Assembly: GCA_025331445.1 (NCBI GenBank)
Contig: JAIWNE010000123.1
Location: 35,429-99,428 of the forward strand
Length of the DNA: 64,000 nt
Direction of reading: 5' to 3'
Source of the DNA: Blakeslea trispora
Lineage: Eukaryota > Mucoromycota > Mucoromycetes > Mucorales > Choanephoraceae
The notes below the pieces were generated by a model. That model was not told where the DNA came from. It ran no database searches and worked only from the letters and a program-made list of their open reading frames with translations. This document shows, piece after piece, positions 50,783 through 64,000 of the stretch (position 1 is its first letter; the number at the start of each line of letters is the position of its first letter). Made by a program: the position numbers and the translations under genes.

Positions 50783-52878
50783 ATGAGTGAACTTGTTTGG
50801 AATGAAACGCATACGATAAATACACAGCATACATACTGTTATTGTGGAAAAGATCGCAATCTCCTTGAGGTTGCTCTTCAGTGTCGACGTGAGTTGACTC
50901 AAACGAAAAAGTCAGAAACGATAGAATGACTGTTTCCCCTCCTTTCATAGGCTGTAAAAATTGGTTTCATGCTGACTGCACAACCATATCCAATCCACCC
51001 GATATTCTGTTTGCAACAAACTATATATTCGTATGTCGCAACTGTAATGACAGTCACGCAGAGACTTATGAACGAACAACAGCAGGATGGAAGGATATCT
51101 GTTCAACTACAATTGCCAACCTGGTACTAGAAGAGATACTCTGCAAGATAGGCACAGACAATGAAGCTATTTTTGAAAGCAAGAACGCTGCTCTAATGCA
51201 AGAGTGGCACCCAGAACAACATTACTTTAACAAGAAGCAGATCATACCTTATGTTGATAAGCATTGGAACAGCCTCTGCACAGAAAGAGCTCGCACAACA
51301 ACTTGGTAAACTCGCTATTCTTGTTACATAAAGGAGTCTTTCTCTAGGCTGACCATATCAACATGTTAGGTGGGCGACATTGGGTAGTTGCCTTTATTCT
51401 TCTAAAGATGCATTTGTTGCACTTGATGAGAAGCAGCGATCAGCAGCGTCAGACTTTCAGCTATCCGATACAAATCTTTGGCATGTCAGGCCGATTTTTC
51501 AGGTAACTTGGATTCATGACCCGATATACTATGGATTAGCTAATGATACAACAGCATGGAAACAAAGCACCTTCTTCAACCACACGCACCACGAAAGAGA
51601 GCAACAATAAGCGAAAGGAATCAGAGGCAAATGGGTTAGATGACACAGAACGTAGATCAGCTACACCCCCTACACCTTCTCCTCCTCGCTCTTCTTCACC
51701 TGTCCCATTTACACCTAATACGGTACCCGCTGTATTTCCGTCAGGCACAACAAATACAGATCATCCTTTCAATCGTTTTGGATTCAAGTACACACCCTGT
51801 GAGCCTTCTATCTTGCCTTTGGTAGCCTATCAGCAAGCAGAAAACAGTTTGGGATGCAGCACCATTAGTATTTCTGACAAAAGTTCATATCTTTCAGTCG
51901 CTAAAGATGGATTGACAGTGACGACAGAGAAAGGATTTCGTATGTGTAGGGCCAATGTAGGTGTAAAGGAAGGGAATTGGTTTTGGGAAGCCCGGATTCA
52001 AGCGGCTGCAGGTGCTACAGAATCAGATGGTCCTCATGTTCGATTAGGATGGGCTAGAAGAGAAGGTAAATTTCTTGACTTAGAAAGACTGAATTGTGTC
52101 TAACAAAAACAAAAACAAAAAAAAAGCATGTTTAAATGCACCTGTAGGCTATGATGGTTATAGTTATGGTTACCGGGATAAAACAGGTGATAGACTGTTT
52201 TGTTCTAGACCAGAGAGATACGGTGAACCATTTCAGACAGGCGATGTCATTGGCTTTTATATTTCATTGCCACCTAAAAGCAAAGACAACTTCAAAAGTG
52301 CTTCAAGAAGACGTATACCCATTGCCTATAAAGATCATTTGTGGTTTGAAGAAAAGGATTATCGACCGAGTAAAGAAATGGAAGCCCTGGCTGATCCTTA
52401 TCGAAAGGATAAAGAAGATGACTATGAGCCCAAGATTCTATCTGGCTCCTATATCACAGTCTATAAAAACGGTGTAAATCAAGGTGTCATGTTTTCAGAT
52501 CTATTTGACTTTGAGGATTTCGGTCGATTACCAGAGACGATTTTGGCTAAAAGAGCCAAGAAAAAGAGAAAGCATAAGAAAGACAATGGAGATAACGCCA
52601 ACCTACAAGAATTTGATACAGTAGGTCATCAACATTGGACAGATGACCCACCTGTAGAAGATGATGGTAGTCTAGGCTATTATCCGGCTGTTAGCGTGTT
52701 TAAAGGAGGTGTAGTAACATGTAATTTTGGTCCTCAATTTCAATATCCGCCTGTGGATCAAATGGAGGATTGGAAGCCGTTTTGTCAAAGATACAGCGAA
52801 TACATGACTGAAGAATGCGTTTGGGATTTGCTGGATGAAATATCTCGGTCCTTTAGGCAACAACAAAAGAAAGTGTAA
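50783..52878 (+). CDS. Ash2/Bre2-like COMPASS subunit (PHD-like finger plus SPRY domain)
   Basis: Subunit of the Set1/COMPASS histone H3 lysine-4 methyltransferase complex. Five exons: 50783-50888, 50951-51305, 51370-51502, 51555-52065 and 52127-52878, all in phase. The N-terminus is an atypical PHD-like zinc finger, TYCYCGKDRNLLEVALQCRR followed by CKNWFHADC and VCRNC, then a winged-helix-like segment, as in animal Ash2L rather than yeast Bre2. A Ser/Pro/Thr-rich linker leads to the SPRY domain: GLTVTTEKGFRMCRANVGV, GNWFWEARI, VRLGWARRE, NAPVGYDGYSYGYRDKTG, FQTGDVIGFYI and ITVYKNGVNQGVMF. A Lys-rich insert (KRAKKKRKHKK) interrupts the domain, then SLGYYPAVSVFKGGVVTCNFGP closes it. Five of the family's expected blocks are present; confidence is high. 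Confidence 0.93.
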
Positions 52879-53519
52879 ATACTATAGAATAGACTGTCAT
52901 TTGCTACCATTTGAGAGAATAGTGCTATTTTTCTTTGATTACAAAAAAGTAAACCGATTTTTCGAGAAGGCCAATGTTGCTGACTATTAATTTTTTAAAG
53001 TTTTATTGTGTTTGCTTTATCATTTATAACATGCCTGCTTTTTCTCGAGCAAGTCTTGTTTTGTCGCATATTTGATTTTATACGCTTTGTGTGTGTGTGT
53101 GTGCGTTCTTGGTGTTGTGTCTGTTTGGAAATACTTGTGTTTTGGTTGTGTCAAAAGAGAGGAAATGTGATGGTAGAATCAAAAGGGAAAAAAAAAGTAG
53201 AACTGCAATGTCAGATTTATCTCTTTAATTGCATGTTTAAAAATGGTAGGTGTGCAGCAATTTGCAATTGAAACTTTATTTTCTCAATGCACTTTAAACA
53301 AAACAAAAAAGACAAGGGAATGAATGACACTTTTTAAAGAACCATTTTCATGTCTTTATAGGATATGTTCATGCTTTTCTTCCCCCCAAGCATTACTTCA
53401 CTTTGTCTGTCTTATAATAGATATATATGCGTGTGTGTATATGCATACATGTATAGATATATAATTGTGTGTATTTATATGAGTATGTGTATGAATACAG
53501 TTTGAATTAAATTATTAAG
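52879..53519. other. Intergenic between convergent genes
   Basis: 3' flanks of the Ash2-like and coiled-coil genes. It has GT microsatellites (53089-53102) and a TA/TG-rich stretch at 53418-53480. No gene seen. Confidence 0.5.
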
Positions 53520-55713
53520 TTATTCTTCATCCAATGTGCCCAGTTCATTGCTACGACGAGCAGATGGTGTAGATGAGCCCGATGACTTTCGTGATAGATC
53601 ATCTTCATTCATTGAAGAGACAGCACTGTCATTGTTTACATAAGTCGGTAGGAATGCTGAAGTAGGCAACGCTGTGCTTGTTGAGGTAGTGGGTGTTGGT
53701 TCTTCCTTTAGTGTGTTTGATGACCAACCAATACCACTCATTCGGCGTAGTGCTTTAGCCCAGCCACTACTTGATCCAGTAGTAGTTGTACTTGTGGAAA
53801 CTGAGCGTTCAGGCTGAGGTGCTGGTGGTTGTATGAGGGACGAGTGTCGGCGTCTGTCTTCTGAGATGGATTTCATGACACCACCATCTTGATTTCTACC
53901 AGGAAAGGCGGCTACTGGAGGTGGAAGAGCTGGACCCGGGTGAGCTGGACCTGGGTGAGGACTACCATTGGTAGAAGGTGTAGGTGGTGTAGGCGCTTTA
54001 GATCCCCAATAAGAGATTGTACGACGACGTTGACGATTTGTGTCTTTGCTGTTTGAACTAGAGGATGTAGATGTAGTTCGTGTGGGTGTTGGACCAGATC
54101 CTTCTTGATGTTGCTTTTGTTGTGAAGGTGGCTGAGCTGGTTTGCTGTTGGTCGAATAAGAAACCAATGTGCTAGGTTTTGATGGTTGGTCGATACTGAG
54201 GACATCTTCTAGTTGCTTATTGTTGATAATCTTCATCAGAATCTTATTCATATAGAGTTGAAGAGCACGATTTGTATCTTGTAATGTTTTGATTTCATCA
54301 TTTAGCTCTAATATCAAAATACGTTATTAAGCTTCTATGCCAATCGTCCTTTCCTCTCTCTCTCTCACTCTCTCTCTCTCTCTCTTTTTTTTTGGTGCAT
54401 GTGATCACATACAACAACGATAGGCTATTTAGATGTAAAAAAAGAACAGATATTTACTTTGAATAGTTTGGTCTGCTTCGGATTCCTTTTGCCAATCGGG
54501 TATAGAGGAAGCGAGTTCCTCAGCTAAATTTAAGCCTTGGTTACTAGAAGAGCTAGCTGATTCTTTCATGGTAGGGTTATCTTCAACCTAAAATAGAAAT
54601 TTGCATCATGGCATGTTATATATTGGCTTTCTTTCTTTCTTTTTCTTTTCTTTTTTTACCTGCATAATTGGGTTCATCATGAATTCGCCATTCATGGTTT
54701 TTTCATGTAACAAAATTTGATAACTTTCATTGTCTTCCATAAGTGATCTGTTTAACTGCTTGACATTGGCAATCTCATGCTCCAAATGAACTAGTTTAAG
54801 TGACTGAAGCTGAAACTCAGACTGTTGTTTAGTGATCACACTCTTTTGTTTTTCAAGCTCGCTCTTCAAGTCCAAAATCAGTTTATCTTGTGCTTTTATT
54901 GTTCGCTGAGCAATCTTGGCTTCACGGGCATAAGAAGAATCAATTGCAGCTAGCTTAGGTATAGGTCGTTCGTCTTTAGGTCCATCTTGATCATCTGTGC
55001 TATTGTTGTTTTCATTGATATCACCAAGCCCAGTGGTGAAGGGACTCATGATGCCTAATGTGGCTCCTGTGACACTTCTTCTTCTAGGCGTACGAGGGGT
55101 ACGTGGTTCGTTCGAGTTGTTGACGCTAAGCGACCGAATCTGATTGTAGAGATCGGCTTCTCGTTGCTGCCACACTGATTTATCATTCTCATAATCTTGA
55201 GACTAAATAGCAAACATGTGTATTAATTTACACAAATCTGTTGACTTGTACAACCTATCTTTTTTTTTTTTTTACCTCAGCAATTAATTTCTTTTCTGCA
55301 TCTCGTTTTGCCTTGGATAGCTGTTGAATCTCTTTTCGCAAACTACTGATGTCTTGTTCTTGAGCATACAGTTGTGTTTCCAGACGTGCCTGACTGTTGC
55401 TATAGTTTGAGTTATCCAATTGAATAGCAGACATTTTCTATGTTACTTGACGTCAGTTACTTCTTCTTTGTTCATCGTTCCTTTTCTTTTCTTTTTTTTT
55501 TTTTACCTGCCGCAAATAATCATTGTCGTTATAAAGTTCTCTTTGCTGTCCCTCCAGGGTTTCGAGTTGGTGTCTTAACTATAATCAAGTCAATAAACAG
55601 AAAAAAAAAACAGCAGAAAGAGTACTCCAAGTTACCTCGCTTTCCACTTCATGACCTTTCTTGATCTGATCTTGCAAAGAGTGAATCAAGAGTGTAAGCT
55701 CATCTGTTGTCAT
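53520..55713 (-). CDS. Coiled-coil protein with Ser/Pro-rich tail, function unknown
   Basis: Seven or so exons, from the ATG at 55711-55713 (MTTDELTLLIHSLQDQIKKG) to the TAA at 53520. The N-terminal half is heptad-rich coiled coil (QLETLEGQQRELYNDNDYLR, EIQQLSKAKRDAEKKLIAE). A Ser/Arg/Pro linker (PRTPRTPRRRSVTGATLG) and a second coiled coil follow, ending in a conserved-looking block (SYQILLHEKTMNGEFMMNP). The C-terminal 250 residues are low-complexity Ser/Pro/Thr with several basic phospho-site-like motifs (RRRTISYWG, RRRHSSLI, RRMSGIG). The protein resembles fungal septation or polarity scaffolds in architecture, but I cannot name a family. The RRxS sites suggest control by basophilic kinases such as PKA; this is inference. 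Confidence 0.75.
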
Positions 55714-58196
55714 TTCGGTTCTTTATTCTTTTGATTTTTTTTTTTATGAAAAAGAATGAAAGAAACAAAGAAATGTCCTTTATTTAAGGGATTTTTTTTT
55801 TGAAAATATAAGAAAAAAAAAGGGGGGGAGAAGAAAGAGAAGAAAATGAAAAGGCAAACAGACAAAATAATAAGAAAAAATAAAATAAAAGCTTGCAACA
55901 TTATGTCACACTAAACATGTTGTCTACTCCTTTTCTGGTATACATCTGTTGCATCAAACGAACTTTGCGGACTTCTTTTCGAATATAGTTTTGCATATTT
56001 ATTCTTTTTAAGAAAGTACATTCCCTAGCATTCACACACACACACACACACTTTAAGCTGTATGGCGCTTGTTGGTTCATAATAGCTTATTTAAAGAAAG
56101 AAAAAGTCGTCTAACTATATTGGTACTCGTAACGATAACAGAAGGCAAAAAAAAAAAAAGAATTGCTTGACTCTTGTTTTACAAAAGGGTATTCAACTTG
56201 AGAGCTTCCATCATGATTCTGAAACCAATATGAACTGAATCACCGGTTAAGCCGAGCATTTTGACATGGTGACTACATTTACGAATAGTATTGATTTCCT
56301 TGCAATCCTTCATATGTTTTCTTACTCGATATGTTTGTCAAAAGACAATCAAGAGAGATGAGAATGGCTCAAGCATTGATTAGTTACTATTGTTTATTCT
56401 AAAGGACCATAAAGATAATAGCACTTGTCCAAGCTTCTTTACATCAGTTGCTAAAAAAACCATAGCACATTGTTTTACGTAAAAAAGCAATTCAAAATGT
56501 CTGTACAACGTGTCTCCAAACTTAAAATGTCAAAGGCATCTTTGAATGAACAAGATGACTTTTTTTTATTTGCAAGACACTTTAACAATCCAATCAAACT
56601 AGAGTAAATACAGCTTATATCGTCTCTTTTTTTTTTCTTTGTAAAGCAGTACTATAAGATCTAATGTCCTCACCAATATTGTTTATTTTGAAAAAGTGAT
56701 ACATGCATATTATATCAACACACATGCATAAACAGAATATCTTCTTTTTTTTTGACATGGTGAGATCATTTTGTAGCACCAACATCAATGCTTTTATTCT
56801 CTCTTTCTTTCGCAGTAATGCTATTGTATGTCGTAAACATACATTTGGCATTTATTATAGCCTTCTCGATTTAGCAATAAATAAATAATTTGAATGCTCA
56901 GTCATCTATTTTGCTTCATTCAAGTTAGTTGATCATTACTACAAATCAATGTTTACAACTAATTAAATAGAAGGGGCATGGATGAACATCTTTTTGTCTT
57001 TAGTCAAGAAAAACAGCTCAAAAAAAAAAGAAAACATTCAGAATGTAAGACCATGTCAGATCTGTGATAGAAATTGAATTGCTAGAAATTGCTGAGAGCA
57101 CTGGATCTTTAAAACTAAAGATGTTGAAGTAATCCAGATTACTGGCGGCTTTGTAACTATTCGGAATTGTTTCAAGCAGTCTCACAAAGATCTAGGGATT
57201 AATTCCAGCAAAGCTTTGGATCTCCATGCTGAATGGATGTCACTCCCTCTTTTTTTAAAAAACGCAAGACAAAATGGGTATTATTCAAGTAATATACAGA
57301 AAAAGACCAAATTTATGTGTGTTTGCATAGATTAGAGCTTCCTTTTTCATTGCAAGTGTTTCTGAATGTTGGTCTTGGGTTAAAGATACATTTCATGAAT
57401 ATGACCAGCATTTACTTGTAGGTCTAATGATCATCTTGATGAAAAAGACAAGGGAAATGTCACAGGAGTTTTACTATTCATTGATTCGTTTTGAGATCCT
57501 AAATTAATATACGATAGAGTCTGAAACGTGTAGGAAGGAGAGTTTCTGCTTCTGAGAAGCTGTTATTAACCCTGAAATCTTGTATGATTCCCTCCCCCCC
57601 CTCGGGCTAAATTCAACACATAGACTTGCTGAAGAAACACGTACAAGTTGCTAATGCTACAAAAAAAGAGAGAGAGAGAGAAAGCAAAATGTATTATCAT
57701 TGCCATACTAGAAGAGATGTTTCGACTTTAGGATGAGCATGTTGCCAGTATCAACATTTTCAAAATAAATTGAAAGCAATCTAATTTTGCCAATTGATTT
57801 TAAATGCGGAAAATAAGAAGGTTGCAAAGGCCTTTTTTTTTTATAACAATTCTACATACATGTTTCTTCATCAAAGCCTTGATACTCTAAATTATAAAAT
57901 TGCCATATTTGGAAGCCCTCTCTTCTATCTCCTTCCCTCAAACATACGAACTATAAATTCAAGCATGGAAGCAACAGTATGTCATACTGTATACAAGTGT
58001 AAAGTGTTGTATTGTAGGCAGTAACACACGATTCGATTCGTCTTACCACAGACATGAGAAATTTTATTTACTTTCTTGATGTTTCACTTAAAATTTGGGG
58101 GGGGGGACAGCGGATGTTCATTTAGATGTGATATACGAGCCTTCCTTCTCTTTTCCTTTCCTATCTCTTTTTTTTTGTTTATATATTACAAATATT
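55714..58196. other. Long intergenic region, two promoters
   Basis: Lies between the starts of the coiled-coil gene (-) and the QPRT gene (+). It carries CA (56034-56051) and GA (57668-57682) microsatellites, C8 at 57594-57601 and G10 at 58097-58106. I see no gene. Confidence 0.45.
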
Positions 58197-59398
<1,202 letters not shown>

Positions 59399-59674
59399 TC
59401 CTGCCAGTTAAAATACAGATGTAATATGTAATCGTAATCATAATAAATAGACATTCAAAGGTACTGCTACCAATTTGTTTCGACATGAGTGCTATTTATA
59501 CACTCTAAACTGATGTGATTAAACAAAAAGAGTCGAAACAAAACTCACACAGAGGAGCTTCATGTTTGCTACAGGAAAATATATTAACCGTCCCTTTTTA
59601 AGAAATAAAATACAAGTGGCTCCTGTAACTGTTAATTTTTATTCTTTATTTTATTTGTAAAGTTAAAACTATTG
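59399..59674. other. Short spacer between QPRT and the XLF-like gene
   Basis: 276 bp between the two same-strand genes, holding the QPRT 3' flank with AATAAA-type sequence (about 59440) and the XLF-like gene's promoter. Confidence 0.5.
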
Positions 59675-60737
59675 ATGCTGTTGAGTGATAGACATCATAG
59701 ATTACTCTCAAACAGGCCTTGGAACATTATTAGAGCAAACAACCAAGTCTATTATCTAAAATACTTATTTGAGAAACAAGAGTACCTAATTCTGATAACA
59801 GACTTACGTCTTGTATGGTTTGAGCTTGGTGATTACAAACGGATTCAACACAATGCACAAGTACCTAGTATAGACATTGAAACTGAAGAAGAAGCTGCTA
59901 CTGTCTTGGTCAGAGTCAAGGCACTCTTTCAAGAGAACTTGACACGCTTAGAAATAAGCCGAGAACAGAGTGTGCTCAAGTTGAACTGTTGTCCTCAACA
60001 AACCAAAAAGATCTCTACATTCTCTTGGGTCTTTAACTGCGATCTGTTGGATCAGCAAAAGAGTCAACAAGAAACCAGCAAAACGGGACCCGAAGTTATT
60101 TTCGATCATTTTATCTTACCAAGTCAGACTATGGTGAATCATTGGATAGATGAAATAGCAGGTAAAAAAAAGAAAACAGGAGAAGCCTAAATTTCTTTCT
60201 TAAAAAAAAACGTCATGATTTCTTTATCAGATGGTGATATAAATCAGATAAAATTAAAGATAGCAAGTATTTCTAATAAGAGCAAGAAAGGATGAAAGAA
60301 TGAGCTCTAATAGGTATCACATCAGGATAATCCCACTACATCTCTGTTCTCAAAAACTGCTCTAGATTATATGTCACATCTTATCAATCAATCTGGTAAA
60401 AATTAGCACCTTTTTTTTTTTTATAACAGGGCATTCATTTTTTCTTGTTATTGTTAGGTGATACAACCTATACTGTCACACAAGATATTTCAGCTATACC
60501 ATTACCATCAACAACAACATCATTTGAGCTGACAAACGTAGAACCCAGTCAAATTATGGTATGAGATTATCTCATTGAAAACCAATCCAAGCTAACTCTG
60601 TCTTTCTCGAAACAATAATGACATAATCTTAGACTGAAGAAGAATTGGAAGCAAAACGAAAGGCTGACTTGCGTCGATTAGCAGAGGAAGAAAAGCAAAG
60701 AAATCCTAGTTTCAATAAAAAGAGACGTCGGTTTTAA
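59675..60737 (+). CDS. XLF/Nej1-like non-homologous end-joining factor
   Basis: Three exons, 59675-60161, 60458-60558 and 60633-60737, join in phase. XLF forms filaments with XRCC4 and supports ligase IV in double-strand break joining. The N-terminal head of XLF is matched by the pattern of conserved spots: PWNIIRANNQVYYLKYLFEK, EYLILITDLRLVWFE (human XLF has YALLVSDLQQVWHE at this place), a helix ending RVKALFQENL, then FSWVFNCDLLD (FYWNFHCMLAS in human) and DHFILPSQTMV at the start of the coiled stalk. The C-terminus is short and basic (SFNKKRRRF), which recalls the basic Ku-binding end of XLF. The stalk seems shorter than in animals. Identity is low, so the call rests on motif order. Confidence 0.65.
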
Positions 60738-60750
60738 TCCACTTTTTTTT

Positions 60751-61056
60751 TTATTTGATTAAATCAGATGGCGTAAATAAGCTTTTTCTTTCCCTCATCA
60801 ATCGAGTTCCGTCAAGAGGGAAAAAGCAGGTATCGGTAGGGGACTCAACAAAATAGTGTTCGTTGGCATTATAATCATCAGAGGGTGAAGGTGGCAAATA
60901 GATCCCTGAATGATTGACTGTAGATAACTTTATGATTTCTGTAGGACTTGCTGGAGAGATTGGCAAGGAAACAGGGTAATTTGAAGAGGTCTTTCTCCCC
61001 AGTGTGATAGTGCTTAGAATAGAAGGTCTCTTCTTTTTCTTATCTGATTCTGTCAT
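60751..61056 (-). CDS. Small uncharacterised protein, 101 residues
   Basis: A single frame from the ATG at 61054-61056 to the TAA at 60751-60753. It is basic at the start (MTESDKKKKRPSILSTITLG), then Ser/Pro-rich (VSLPISPASPTEIIKLS, YLPPSPSDDYNANEHYF), ending FPLDGTRLMRERKSLFTP. Three S-P sites suggest phosphorylation. No family recognised. Its stop lies 13 nt from the stop of the convergent XLF-like gene. The non-repetitive composition and good ATG context make a real gene likely. Confidence 0.55.
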   Translation of the reverse strand: MTESDKKKKRPSILSTITLGRKTSSNYPVSLPISPASPTEIIKLSTVNHSGIYLPPSPSDDYNANEHYFVESPTDTCFFPLDGTRLMRERKSLFTPSDLIK

Positions 61057-61982
61057 TATCTAATAGACACAAATAGAAGGAGGAAAAAAAAGGGAAAGAA
61101 AAAAAAAAGAAAGGAGGGGGGGATGAGAGAAGAAAGGAAAATCTTTTATAGTTCAAGTGCTGGGTTTTCTTGAATCGAGTGTACAAAGCAACTCTAACAA
61201 ATAAGGCTTTTTTCTCTTCCTTTTTCATACAATTCTATGTTTGATAGTTTAGTAGCTTATTCAATCATACCAAAATAGCCTGCTTTTTTTTTGGTTATTT
61301 ATTTCTGGTTATGTTTAAGACAATAGATGAAAGATATTTTATGTATGCAAAGTGCGGCTAGTAAAAAAAAACCTCTTTTTCCCATTAATTGGAAATCAAG
61401 CAATGCTCTTTTCTAATTTGAACCTTTGAGATCATGAATCGTTTGAGTTTATGGCTTTACTGATTGCTTTATTTCTCTCTGTTTTAATGTACAACGCTAA
61501 AGTTGAATCGATGGTCTTTTGTTTTGTGCGACACATGTCTCAAACAAAAGTATAGCTTATTTTAATGAATTTTATGAAATGGCAGAAAAAAAAGCCATTT
61601 CCCAACTCTCTATTTTTGTCGTATTGTTTATTGTTACAAAGCTAATTTGAAATAATCCTCATACGCTATCCTATAATAATAAGTCAAAGGATAGCTTCAC
61701 TGTTCTTTTTGGTAATAAAACAATGTTACTCAATCAAAAAAAAAAAAAAAAAAATTGTACACAAAAAAAAAAAGTTTCTTTTGTTCTGCTGATAAACCCA
61801 TTATCCACTATTCTCTTCTTTTATAAGCCTATAAAGAGAAACAAAGCCAAAAAGAAAAGGAAAAAAAAGAGGACCAGTGGCTCATACTTTTCCTTTCTAT
61901 TAGCACAAAAAGAAACAGTTACACATAACCAAAACAAAACACATACACCAAGAAAAAAAATAAATAATAAAGAGACTAAGTG
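61057..61982. other. Intergenic upstream of the small gene and downstream of the kinase
   Basis: A-rich runs and AT-rich spacer (for example 61737-61754). Nothing else recognised. Confidence 0.45.
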
Positions 61983-63989
<2,007 letters not shown>

Positions 63990-64000
63990 CGAGTCTCAAG

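Noticed and set aside
50653..50948. Minus-strand frames opposite the first exon of the Ash2-like gene
   Set aside because: They overlap the well-supported zinc-finger exon and carry no motif.

Overview
This window is nuclear DNA of a filamentous fungus, most likely an early-diverging one of the Mucorales (Mucoromycota). The evidence is the AT-rich composition with many long A/T homopolymers, multi-exon genes split by introns of about 45-110 nt with clear GT...AG ends, a classic actin gene, a GPI-anchored chitin deacetylase, a Rua1-type C-terminal domain factor, and decayed LINE reverse transcriptase fragments. The genus cannot be fixed from the sequence. There are no bacterial-type operons, no rRNA or tRNA genes that I could recognise, and no CRISPR array.

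Layout. 0-5.5 kb: 3' end of a probable methyltransferase (+), a chitin deacetylase (-) and a tyrosine/aromatic-type aminotransferase (-). 5.5-9.8 kb: gene-poor, with a LINE reverse-transcriptase fragment and a small cysteine-rich exon pair. 9.8-14.7 kb: a Rua1-domain regulator (+) and a second LINE fragment. 14.7-19 kb: ERO1 (+), which converges with only 6 nt between stops on a HemW/RSAD1-like radical-SAM gene (-). That second gene carries an 11-nt microexon and an apparent 1-nt frameshift. 20.8-25.7 kb: a bHLH-zip factor with a 45-codon glutamine tract (-) and cytosolic lysyl-tRNA synthetase (-). 27.9-36.4 kb: MTC6-like membrane glycoprotein (+), pyruvate dehydrogenase kinase (-), GPI16/PIG-T (-) and, divergent from it, a TBC1D20/Gyp8-type Rab GAP (+). 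36.8-43.1 kb: a second methyltransferase (-), NMN adenylyltransferase (-) and a small unknown gene (-). 44.5-49.7 kb: GNAT acetyltransferase (+), actin (+) and a small lysine-rich protein (-). 50.8-55.7 kb: Ash2/Bre2 COMPASS subunit (+) and a large coiled-coil protein (-). 58.2-64 kb: quinolinate phosphoribosyltransferase (+), an XLF/Nej1-like NHEJ factor (+), a small unknown gene (-) and an SRPK-type kinase (-) whose 5' end lies at or beyond the window edge.

The genes are mostly unrelated housekeeping genes. Some recurring themes are ER and secretory-pathway functions (ERO1, GPI16, Gyp8-type GAP, MTC6-like, GPI-anchored chitin deacetylase) and NAD synthesis (NMNAT and QPRT, 18 kb apart). I see no gene cluster for a new biological system. 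The items most worth checking are the HemW frameshift and microexon, the XLF assignment, the pure (CAA)45 tract, the recurring G/C homopolymers, a dispersed 24-nt repeat, and several short candidate genes in the gaps. Splice sites were placed by eye, so exon ends in the less conserved genes may be off.
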